Part shown: piece after piece, positions 7,433 to 14,159 of the stretch
How the letters are laid out: every line of letters begins with the position of its first letter
How positions within the stretch are numbered: position 1 is the first letter of the stretch
DNA from: Nonomuraea africana
GTDB lineage: Bacteria; Actinomycetota; Actinomycetes; Streptosporangiales; Streptosporangiaceae
Assembly: GCF_014873535.1 (NCBI RefSeq)
Contig: NZ_JADBEF010000001.1
Location: 2,480,001-2,544,000 of the forward strand
DNA length: 64,000 nt
Direction of reading: 5' to 3'
Notes under the pieces: model-generated
What the model was told of the DNA's origin: nothing
Database searches by the model: none
What the model saw: only the letters and a program-made list of their open reading frames with translations
Translations under genes and position numbers: made by a program

Positions 7433-9070
7433 ATGCGGGTGCCCGGCTATACCGAATCAAGGGAGCTCGGCCACGGGGGCGCAGGACGGGTCATGCTGGC
7501 CACGCGTGACGCCGACCGATTACCCGTCGCCATCAAACACCTGTCCGACCCCGAACTGATCGAGCGCTTCCGCGCCGAGGCCGTGCTGATCGCCGGGCTG
7601 AACAGCCCGCACATCGCCCGCCTCCTGGAGTACGTCGAGGACGACGAGGGCGCCGCCATCGTCATGGAGCTGGTCGACGGCGTCACGCTGCGCCGCCTGC
7701 TGGCCCACGAGGGAGCGACCGGCCCCGAAGCGGCGCTCGTGGTCCTGAAGGGCGCGCTGCTCGGCCTGGCCGAGGCGCACCGGGCGGGCGTCGTGCACCG
7801 CGACTTCAAGCCCGAGAACGTGATCGTCACCGCGGAGGGCGACAGCCGCCTGGTGGACTTCGGCGTCGCCGCCCACGCGGGCGAGGCGGGCCCGGCGGCG
7901 GGAACCCCGAGCTACATGGCGCCCGAGCAGTGGCGGGACGCTCCCGCCAGCCCGGCCACCGACGTCTACGCCGCGACCGTGGTGTTCTACGAATGCCTCA
8001 CGGGGCGCCGGCCGTTCGACGGCGACGACCCCGCCGTCCTCGCCTTCCAGCACCAGAACCTGCCGCCCCCGCTCGAGAACGTGGACGAACCGGTCAGGCC
8101 GCTCGTCGAGCACGGCATGGCGAAGGACCCCGCCGACCGGCCCGCCTCCGCCGAACTCTTCGTCGCCGAACTCGAGGCCGCCGCGGCCGCCGCCTACGGC
8201 GCGGACTGGCAGGAGCGCGGCAGGACGGGCCTGGCGGTGCTCACGGTGCCGCACACCGCGCTGTTCCCGCTGGCCACGCCGATCGCCGAGACCACCAGCA
8301 CGCTCACCAGGACCGCGCTGGCTCCCGCGCACCGGCTGGCCGTCACCACCGCGGTGACCCTCGCCACGGCGGCCGCGGTGATCACCACCTTCGCCGTCTG
8401 GGGCGATCCGCCGACGCGGCCCGTGCAGGCCCAGCGCCCCACCGCCACCGGGCCCGCGGCGCTACCCGCCGCGCCGTCCACGCCCGCCGCCTCGGCGTCC
8501 GCACCGCCAGAGGCGACGCCCTCTCCCGGTACGGCGGAGCCGACCGCGCTCGTCCCCGCGGACGAGCCCGACCGGCGGCCAGAACCCCAGTGGGACCCCG
8601 GTGTCCCCGACCCGGCGCCGAGACCTGAGCCGACCGCCACCCCCAGCGACCCTGATCCCCGGCCGACTCCCACCCGCTCCACCCAGCCGGAGCCACGGCC
8701 GACCCGCACCCAGATCACCCAACCCGCCGACCCCGGCCCGCAGGACCCGGGGCGACCCGACCCGGGCCCAGCCGACCCAGGACCAGCCGACCCAGGCCCC
8801 GGCGATCCCGGGCCTGGTGATCCTGGTCCTGGTGATCCGGGCCCCGGCGATCCCGGCGGGCAGCAGGGCAGGGACCCGCTGTTGTGGGTCGAGGTGTCGG
8901 CCTCGGTCAACGTCCCCCTGCTCGGCGGCGAGGGCGAAGGCCTGATCGGCGCGGACGTCGGCGTCAAGGTCGGCTCGAACCTGCTCGGCGGCGCGGCCTT
9001 CCCCGGCGCCCTTCTCCTGGGGCGCGGGCTCACGCTCGTCCGGCTCCGCCGCGACCCCGGGGCGCCATAG
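7433..9070 (+). CDS. Eukaryotic-like Ser/Thr protein kinase with single TM and DPGP-repeat stalk
   Basis: The 545-residue membrane sensor kinase has a cytoplasmic catalytic domain at residues 5-250. The Gly-rich loop is GHGGAGRV (13-20), the ATP-binding lysine is Lys35, the catalytic loop HRDFKPEN has Asp124, DFG is at 142-144, and the APE motif is MAPEQW. One transmembrane helix spans about residues 302-323. The outside part is a Pro/Thr-rich stalk with repeated DPGPADPG and DPGPGDPG units (about 442-477). It ends in a short globular-looking region (WVEVSASVNVPLL) and a hydrophobic, basic tail. There are no PASTA domains. The signal sensed is unknown. It is probably leaderless, and a secreted M15-like protein follows. 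Confidence 0.88.
   Translation: MRVPGYTESRELGHGGAGRVMLATRDADRLPVAIKHLSDPELIERFRAEAVLIAGLNSPHIARLLEYVEDDEGAAIVMELVDGVTLRRLLAHEGATGPEAALVVLKGALLGLAEAHRAGVVHRDFKPENVIVTAEGDSRLVDFGVAAHAGEAGPAAGTPSYMAPEQWRDAPASPATDVYAATVVFYECLTGRRPFDGDDPAVLAFQHQNLPPPLENVDEPVRPLVEHGMAKDPADRPASAELFVAELEAAAAAAYGADWQERGRTGLAVLTVPHTALFPLATPIAETTSTLTRTALAPAHRLAVTTAVTLATAAAVITTFAVWGDPPTRPVQAQRPTATGPAALPAAPSTPAASASAPPEATPSPGTAEPTALVPADEPDRRPEPQWDPGVPDPAPRPEPTATPSDPDPRPTPTRSTQPEPRPTRTQITQPADPGPQDPGRPDPGPADPGPADPGPGDPGPGDPGPGDPGPGDPGGQQGRDPLLWVEVSASVNVPLLGGEGEGLIGADVGVKVGSNLLGGAAFPGALLLGRGLTLVRLRRDPGAP
8757..8864 (+). repeat. 15-bp coding tandem repeat (DPGPx units) in kinase stalk
   Basis: About seven tandem 15-bp units of the form GACCCGGGCCCAGCC or GATCCTGGTCCTGGT encode DPGPA and DPGPG pentapeptides. 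Third positions vary, so the repeat is kept at protein level. It forms an extended, collagen-like or polyproline-like extracytoplasmic stalk. Confidence 0.75.
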
Positions 9071-9170
9071 CCATGACGGCGAATGTCGCACTTTTCCGCA
9101 GATCCTCTACTATCTTCCATCGGACGGAGGGCGGCTCTCACGCGCCCTCGCCCTCGGACGAAGGAGAAGT

Positions 9171-10163
9171 GTGGCGGTTGCGGCCCCCGGCGACCGGTGG
9201 CGCGCCCTCCTCCGCGTGGTGCTCGCGGTAGGGCTGGCGGTGATCCTGGCGATGGCCCTGCCGGTCACGGGCGGGCACGCGAAGCCGAAACCGAGCCCCA
9301 AACAGCTGCGCAAGGAGCTCTCCGAGCTGCAGAAGAACTCCGACAAACTGATCGCGGAGTACTACAGCAGCCGCCACGAGCTGCAGAAGGTCGAGAAGGC
9401 CGAGAAGGCGGCGCGCGAACGGCTGCGCGTCGCCCAGGCCGACTTCGAGAGAGAGTCGGCCCAGCTGCGCCTCATGGCCGCCGAGCAGTACATCTCCGGC
9501 GGGCACGGCGCGATCCCCGCCATGTTCGGCGAGATCGACCTCAACGGACTCGCCCTGGTGGAGGCGCTGACCGCGGAGCAGGGCGCGAGGCTGCGGGGCT
9601 TCACCGAGGTGCGCGACCGGCATCAGCGGGCCAGGACCGAGGCCAAGACCCGCGCGGACGAGCTGAGCGACCGGGTCGAGGAGCTCGCGGACCAGAAGAA
9701 GGCCGCGGAGAAGGTCATCGACAAGATGAAGGACCGGATCGACCGGCTCTACCCGACGCCCGGCGTGCGCAGGCCGGACGGCTCGTGGGTGCCGCAGCTG
9801 CCGTCCGGTCCTGACAACATCACGCCCAGGATGCGGCTGGTGAAGACGCTCATCGCCGAGCGGTTCGGCGTGCCGTACGGGATCGGGTGTTACCGCGCCA
9901 TCCAGGACGGCGGAGAGCACCCGCTGGGGCGCGCCTGCGACTTCATGCTGAGCAGGGGCGGCGCGATGCCGTCGGCCGCCGAGGCGCGGCGCGGCGACGA
10001 GATCTCGGCGTGGGCGATCAAGAACGCCCGCCGACTGGGGATCATGTACATCATCTACAAACAGCGGATCTGGCATGTCGGGACCGGCGCGTGGCGGGGG
10101 ATGTCGAACAGGGGCGGCACCACGGCCAACCACTACGACCACCCGCACATCTCCGTGTACTGA
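9171..10163 (+). CDS. Secreted coiled-coil protein with M15/VanY-like C-terminal domain
   Basis: The 330-residue exported protein has an N-terminal signal/TM segment (about residues 11-36). Two heptad-rich coiled coils follow (about 44-110 and 140-192). The C-terminal domain (about 215-330) has the spacing of M15-like D,D-peptidase-fold proteins, with GEHPLGRACD (His250, Asp257) and HYDHPHIS (His324, His326). The domain resembles the ARB-07466-like C-terminal family found in actinomycetes. The layout parallels NlpC/P60 hydrolases with autoinhibitory coiled coils, so a cell-wall role is likely but not proven. GTG start with AAGGAG at 9161-9166. It lies 100 bp after the kinase gene. Confidence 0.75.
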   Translation: MAVAAPGDRWRALLRVVLAVGLAVILAMALPVTGGHAKPKPSPKQLRKELSELQKNSDKLIAEYYSSRHELQKVEKAEKAARERLRVAQADFERESAQLRLMAAEQYISGGHGAIPAMFGEIDLNGLALVEALTAEQGARLRGFTEVRDRHQRARTEAKTRADELSDRVEELADQKKAAEKVIDKMKDRIDRLYPTPGVRRPDGSWVPQLPSGPDNITPRMRLVKTLIAERFGVPYGIGCYRAIQDGGEHPLGRACDFMLSRGGAMPSAAEARRGDEISAWAIKNARRLGIMYIIYKQRIWHVGTGAWRGMSNRGGTTANHYDHPHISVY

Positions 10164-10258
10164 CCCGGCCGGGCGTGCCGTCCGGTTGAGGTACAGCTCC
10201 GCGTTCCCCCTACATCTCTGACGGACCGGGGAAGAGGGATGCGACCGGCCGTACGGGG

Positions 10259-10264
10259 TAGCGT
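10259..10264 (+). promoter_or_regulatory. -10 element of the aminotransferase gene
   Basis: TAGCGT lies six bases before the ATG at 10271, implying a leaderless transcript. No convincing -35 element is visible. Confidence 0.4.
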
Positions 10265-10270
10265 TCCAGG

Positions 10271-11425
10271 ATGATCGACATCGAGCGGGCGCGGGCCGAA
10301 ACCCCGGGTTGCGGGGACGTGGTGCACCTGAACAACGCGGGTGCGGCGCTACCCCCGCGCGTCGTCATCGACACCGTGAAGGACCATCTCGACCTCGAGG
10401 CGCGCATCGGCGGTTACGAGGCGTACGACCACGCCCTCGCCGGGCTCGAGCACTTCTACGACGCCTTCGCCGAGCTGCTCGGCGCGCACCGCGACGAGAT
10501 CGCCTACGCCGAGAACGCCACGCGCGCCTGGGACATGGCCTTCTACAGCATCCCCTTCCGGTCGGGCGACCGGATCCTCACCACCACCAGCGAGTACGTG
10601 AGCAACGGCATCGCCTACCTCCAGATGGCCCGCTCCCGCGGCGTGCGCGTCGAGGTGGTGCCCGACGACGCCGACGGCACCATCTCGCTGGAGGCCCTGG
10701 AGGCCGAACTGCGCAAGGGCGGGGTACGGCTGGTCGCCATCAACCACGCGCCCACCCACAACGGCCTGGTCAACCCGGCCGCCGAGGTCGGCAGGCGGTG
10801 CCGCGAGGCCGGCGTGCTCTACCTGCTCGACGCCTGCCAGTCGGTCGGCCAGCTCCGCCTGGACGTCGCCGAGCTGGGCTGCGACATGCTGTCGGGCACC
10901 GGCCGCAAGTTCCTGCGCGGCCCGCGCGGCACCGGCTTCCTCTACGTACGGCGGAGCCTGCTCGAACAGCTCGAACCGCCCTTCCTCGACCTGCACGCGG
11001 CGACCTGGCTGACGCCCACCACCTTCGAGATCCGCCCGGACGCCCGCCGGTTCGAGAACTGGGAGCGTTACTTCGCCGGGCAGCTCGGCCTCGGCGTGGC
11101 CGTCGACTACGCGCTCTCGCTGGGACTCGACGCCATCGAGGCCCGCGTCCGCGACCTGGGCGCCGACCTGCGCGCCCGCCTGCTGGACCGGCCCGGCGTG
11201 ACCGTGCACGACAGGGGCGCGCGCCGCTCGGGCATCGTCACCTTCACCGTGGCCGGCCAGGACAGCTCCGCGCTCATGCTCCGCCTGCGCGAGCAGCGCA
11301 TCAACGTCAGCGCCACCGACCCGGACCAGCGGTTCGACACGGCGGCGCCCGAGTCGGCGGTGCGCGCCTCCGTGCACTACTACAACACGGAGGACGACCT
11401 CGCCCGCCTGGTCGAGGCCCTCTGA
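10271..11425 (+). CDS. Class V aminotransferase-fold PLP enzyme
   Basis: This 384-residue cytoplasmic PLP enzyme belongs to the cysteine desulfurase-like branch. The PLP-binding Asp187 and Gln190 are in LLDACQSVGQ and the Schiff-base Lys213 is in SGTGRKFLRGPRGTGFLYV. It starts with the family-typical HLNNAGAALPP. It could be a desulfurase, an isopenicillin-N-epimerase-like protein or an EgtE-like C-S lyase. No partner gene (SufE, IscU or ergothioneine genes) is adjacent to decide. The C-terminal domain is complete. A -10 box (TAGCGT, 10259) six bases before the ATG suggests leaderless translation. Confidence 0.85.
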   Translation: MIDIERARAETPGCGDVVHLNNAGAALPPRVVIDTVKDHLDLEARIGGYEAYDHALAGLEHFYDAFAELLGAHRDEIAYAENATRAWDMAFYSIPFRSGDRILTTTSEYVSNGIAYLQMARSRGVRVEVVPDDADGTISLEALEAELRKGGVRLVAINHAPTHNGLVNPAAEVGRRCREAGVLYLLDACQSVGQLRLDVAELGCDMLSGTGRKFLRGPRGTGFLYVRRSLLEQLEPPFLDLHAATWLTPTTFEIRPDARRFENWERYFAGQLGLGVAVDYALSLGLDAIEARVRDLGADLRARLLDRPGVTVHDRGARRSGIVTFTVAGQDSSALMLRLREQRINVSATDPDQRFDTAAPESAVRASVHYYNTEDDLARLVEAL

Positions 11426-11436
11426 CCCGGGCCTGG

Positions 11437-11703
11437 TCAGCTGCCGAGGATCACCACGTCGAGCTCGTCCAGGCGCTCGGCGTTCGCGATCAGCTCCATC
11501 TCGACGATCCGCCCCTCCCTGATGGTGAAGCCGACGACGACGCGCGGCCGGCCGCCGGGCGCCCACACCGCCGCCGCGGCGCCGTCGACCAGCGCGGGGC
11601 GCGCGGCGCGGGCGGCCAGCTCGGTGCCGCCTTCGCCGACGGCCGCGACCTGATGACCGGCGGGCGCCGGCTCGTCGAGAGACCGGGCGGCCTGGTCCCT
11701 GGC
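11437..11703 (-). pseudogene. Remnant of an ECF sigma factor: SnoaL-like C-terminal domain only
   Basis: Reading the minus strand, codons 11703 to 11437 encode about 88 residues ending ...GGRPRVVVGFTIREG, RIVEMELIANAERLDEL, DVVILGS, stop. This matches the end of the intact SigJ/ECF41-type factor at 34531-35421 (PALVNGAAG with PALVDGAAA, GKIVAIDILADPARL with GRIVEMELIANAERL). The sigma-2 and sigma-4 regions are missing. The fragment lies directly behind, and in the same frame as, the TAG stop of the upstream ABC ATPase, and it has no start codon of its own. It is therefore a deletion relic. No annotation tool would call it by length alone. Confidence 0.7.
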
Positions 11704-13185
11704 CTAGCCTCTGGCCAGGGCCGCCAAGATGCGGTCCTCGGTCACGTCGGGACCCGCCAGCTGGTCGGTGATCGCGCCGTCGCGCAGCACGACGACCGAG
11801 TCGCAGTTCTCGACCAGCTCGGCCACGTCCGAGGAGATCAGCAGGATCGCCAGGCCGTCCACGGCCAGTTCGTCCAGCAGCGACCGCATCTCCAGCTTGG
11901 TGGCGATGTCGACGCCTCTGCTCGGCTCGTCGAGCAGCAGCACCTTGGGCTGCATCGCCAGCCATCTGGCCAGCAGCACCTTCTGCTGGTTGCCGCCGGA
12001 CAGCTCGCCCGCCGCCTGCCGAGGGGAGACGGCCTTGATGCCCAGGCGGTTCATGAACGTCGCGACGATCCTGTCGACGTGGGCGTCGGAGACGATCCCC
12101 GCACGGGAGAGCCTGGGCAGTGCGGCCAGGGCGATGTTGTCGCGCACCGACAGCGTGGGCACGATCCCCTCGGTCCTGCGGTTCTCCGGGACCAGGCCGA
12201 CGCCCGCGCGGATGGCGTTCCTGATCGACCACTTGCCGCTCGCCGCGCCCGCGACCGTCACCTGGCCCGCGTCCACCGGCATGGCGCCCGCGATCGCCCT
12301 CGCGGTCTCGCTGCGCCCGGCGCCGAGCAGCCCGCCGAGGCCCACTACCTGGCCGGGGCGCATGGCCAGCGAGACGCCGTCGAGCACGTGGTGCAGCGTG
12401 AGCCCTGTGGCCTCGAGCACCGGCTCCTCCGCCGGCTCGTCGGCGGGCCAGGTCTCCTGCGGCGCCTCCACCGGGTGGAAGGGCCGGCCGAGCATGAGCG
12501 AGACGAGACGCAACCGGTCGAGCCCCGCCAGCGGCCCGGTGTGGACGACCCTGCCCTCGCGCAGGACGGTCACCCTGTCGCAGATCTCGTAGAGCTCCTC
12601 GAGCCTGTGGGTGACGTAGACGACCGAGCGGCCCTCCTCGCGCAGCCTGGCGATCGCGCCGAGCAGCGTGTCGCCGCCGAGCGAGGAGCCAGGCTCGTCC
12701 AGGATGACCAGCCCGGCGTCGGCCGAGGCGGCTCTGGCGAGGGCGACGACCTGCTGGGCCCCTGGGTCGAGCGCGGCGAGCGGGAGGCGCACGTCGGCGC
12801 GCAGGCCGTACGAGGACAGCACCTCGGCGGCGCGCTCGTGCAGGGCCGTGAAGTCGATCAGCCCGAACCTGCCGCGCGGCTCCCTGCCCAGGAAGAGGTT
12901 GCGGGCCAGGCTCATCGTGGGGACGAGGTTGCCCTCCTGGTGGACGGTGGCCACGCCGCGGGCGCGGGCGTCGGCGGGGGAGGTGAAGCGGACCCGTTCG
13001 CCGTGGCAACGCAGCTCGCCCGCGTCGGGCTGGTACACCCCCGAGAGCACCTTCACCAGCGTGGACTTGCCCGCGCCGTTGCCGCCGACCAGCGCGTGCA
13101 CCTCGCCGGGGCGAACGGTGAACGTGACATGGTCGAGAGCGGTCACGCCCTGGAAGCTCTTGAGCACTCCTGCGGCCTGAATCAC
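11704..13185 (-). CDS. Sugar ABC transporter ATP-binding protein (orphan, two ATPase domains)
   Basis: The 493-residue protein carries two fused nucleotide-binding domains, as in RbsA, MglA and YtfR. In domain 1 Walker A is GGNGAGKST (34-42; the paralogue at 17727 has GENGAGKST), the signature is DPGAQQ, and Walker B is LVILDEPGSSL (Thr to Gly relative to the paralogue's DEPTSSL). In domain 2 Walker A is the usual GLLGAGRSET, the signature is LSGGNQQKV, and Walker B is VLLLDEPSRGVD. No permease or binding protein is adjacent on this strand. It probably energises the permeases at 19261-21122, or it is a diverging duplicate. A palindrome (13211-13231) and a 12-mer shared with the operon lie upstream. 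Confidence 0.88.
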   Translation of the reverse strand: MIQAAGVLKSFQGVTALDHVTFTVRPGEVHALVGGNGAGKSTLVKVLSGVYQPDAGELRCHGERVRFTSPADARARGVATVHQEGNLVPTMSLARNLFLGREPRGRFGLIDFTALHERAAEVLSSYGLRADVRLPLAALDPGAQQVVALARAASADAGLVILDEPGSSLGGDTLLGAIARLREEGRSVVYVTHRLEELYEICDRVTVLREGRVVHTGPLAGLDRLRLVSLMLGRPFHPVEAPQETWPADEPAEEPVLEATGLTLHHVLDGVSLAMRPGQVVGLGGLLGAGRSETARAIAGAMPVDAGQVTVAGAASGKWSIRNAIRAGVGLVPENRRTEGIVPTLSVRDNIALAALPRLSRAGIVSDAHVDRIVATFMNRLGIKAVSPRQAAGELSGGNQQKVLLARWLAMQPKVLLLDEPSRGVDIATKLEMRSLLDELAVDGLAILLISSDVAELVENCDSVVVLRDGAITDQLAGPDVTEDRILAALARG

Positions 13186-13210
13186 GCCTTGATAGTGATG
13201 GCGGAAGGAA

Positions 13211-13231
13211 ACAATCTCGTAACGAAATTGT
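13211..13231. promoter_or_regulatory. Palindromic operator upstream of orphan ATPase
   Basis: ACAATCTCGT (13211-13220), one central base, then ACGAAATTGT (13222-13231) form an inverted repeat with one mismatch. It lies 26-46 bp before the ATPase start, and its right half (AACGAAATTG) recurs as AACGAATTTG at 14081-14090 before the GH2 operon. Confidence 0.55.
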
Positions 13232-13233
13232 CA

Positions 13234-13245
13234 CATTCGGTCAGA
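13234..13245 (-). promoter_or_regulatory. Copy 1 of 12-mer TCTGACCGAATG
   Basis: The minus strand reads TCTGACCGAATG across the stop codon of the DeoR gene. It is oriented toward the orphan ATPase and starts 48 bp before its ATG. The same 12-mer occurs at 14067-14078 oriented toward the GH2 operon. Confidence 0.5.
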
Positions 13246-14041
13246 CTTGGGCGATGTGCAGGCGCACACCCTTGCCTGCCAGCTCGTCCAGCACGTCGCC
13301 GGGCGCCGACTCGTCGGTGACGAGGTGGTCGATCCGGTCGGCGGGAACGGTCTGCACCATCGTGTCGATGCCGATCTTGGTGTGGTCGGCGAGCACCACG
13401 ACCTCCTCCGCCGCCGAGGCCAGGGCCCTGTCGACCCCCGCCACCTGCAGGTTCGGCGTCGACAGGCCGCGCGCGGCGGTCAGGCCGTTGCCCGAGATGA
13501 ACGCCCGCCGCACGCGCAGCCCCGCCAGTGACTGCTCGGCGGCGCTGCCGACCAGTGCCAGGATCGAGCCGCGCAGGCTGCCACCGGTCAGTACGACCTC
13601 GGTCCTCGGCGCGTTGGCCAGCGCCTGGGCGACGAGCAGGGAGTTGGTGACCACGGCCAGCTCGGTGTTGCGCGTCAGCCGCCTGGCGAACTCCTGCGTG
13701 GTCGTGCCCGGGCCGATGACGATGGCGTCGCCGTCCTCGACCAGCGCCGAGGCCAGGTCGGCGATCGCCGCCTTCTCCGCCTCGGCGGTGGCGGCCTTCT
13801 GCGCGTAGCCCGCCTCGCGGGTCAGCTCGCCCGGCATGGTGGCGCCGCCGTGATGGCGGTTGAGCAGGCCCTCCGACTCGAGGGCCCGCAGGTCGCGGCG
13901 GACGGTCACCTCGGAGGAGCGCACCGCCTGGGCGAGCTCGCGCAGCGAGACCGCGCCGTTGGCGCGCACCAGCTCCAGGATGCGCTGGCGGCGCTCGGCG
14001 GCGAACACCGGCCTGCGGGCGTCGCTCTGCGTGTCGCTCAC
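13241..14041 (-). CDS. DeoR-family sugar-responsive transcriptional repressor
   Basis: The 266-residue regulator has an N-terminal DeoR helix-turn-helix (about residues 15-70: RRQRILELVRANGAVSLRELA, then SSEVTVRRDLRALESEGLL). The C-terminal effector domain is of the isomerase-like DeoRC type (VIGPGTTTQEFARRL, then VVTNSLLVAQAL, then GGSLRG). DeoR proteins usually respond to phosphorylated sugars. I use GTG 14041, because the longer frame adds a non-family, basic N terminus that crosses the divergent promoter. It sits between the orphan ATPase and the GH2-ABC operon, and repeated sites on both sides indicate that it controls both. Confidence 0.88.
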   Translation of the reverse strand: MSDTQSDARRPVFAAERRQRILELVRANGAVSLRELAQAVRSSEVTVRRDLRALESEGLLNRHHGGATMPGELTREAGYAQKAATAEAEKAAIADLASALVEDGDAIVIGPGTTTQEFARRLTRNTELAVVTNSLLVAQALANAPRTEVVLTGGSLRGSILALVGSAAEQSLAGLRVRRAFISGNGLTAARGLSTPNLQVAGVDRALASAAEEVVVLADHTKIGIDTMVQTVPADRIDHLVTDESAPGDVLDELAGKGVRLHIAQV

Positions 14042-14066
14042 GCCCCGATCATAGGCGATGTCCAGC

Positions 14067-14090
14067 TCTGACCGAATGGGAACGAATTTG
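14067..14090 (+). promoter_or_regulatory. Copy 2 of 12-mer TCTGACCGAATG plus AACGAATTTG, upstream of GH2 operon
   Basis: TCTGACCGAATG (14067-14078) is identical to the copy at 13234-13245. It is followed by AACGAATTTG (14081-14090). The ACCGAAT and AACGAAT cores are spaced 10 bp apart, one helical turn, which is a common arrangement for DeoR repressors. They end 70 bp before the GH2 start. Confidence 0.5.
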
Positions 14091-14159
14091 ATCGCAACCC
14101 TTGACCAGGACGATCGTAAAGTGCTTCTTTTGTGTCCAAGTCGATCGGAAGGAGTCTCG

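Noticed and set aside
8757..8864. Regularly spaced repeats considered as a CRISPR array
   Set aside because: The 15-bp units are contiguous, without spacers, and encode DPGP repeats in frame within the kinase gene.
10309..13320. A 1003-codon open frame on the plus strand
   Set aside because: It is Arg/Pro/Ala-rich sequence out of frame with the aminotransferase and antisense to the ATPase. It is a GC-rich shadow with no family features.
14101..14122. TTGACC with TAAAGT as a sigma-70 promoter for the GH2 operon
   Set aside because: The spacing is only 10 bp, far from 17-18 bp, so the pair cannot act together as a promoter.
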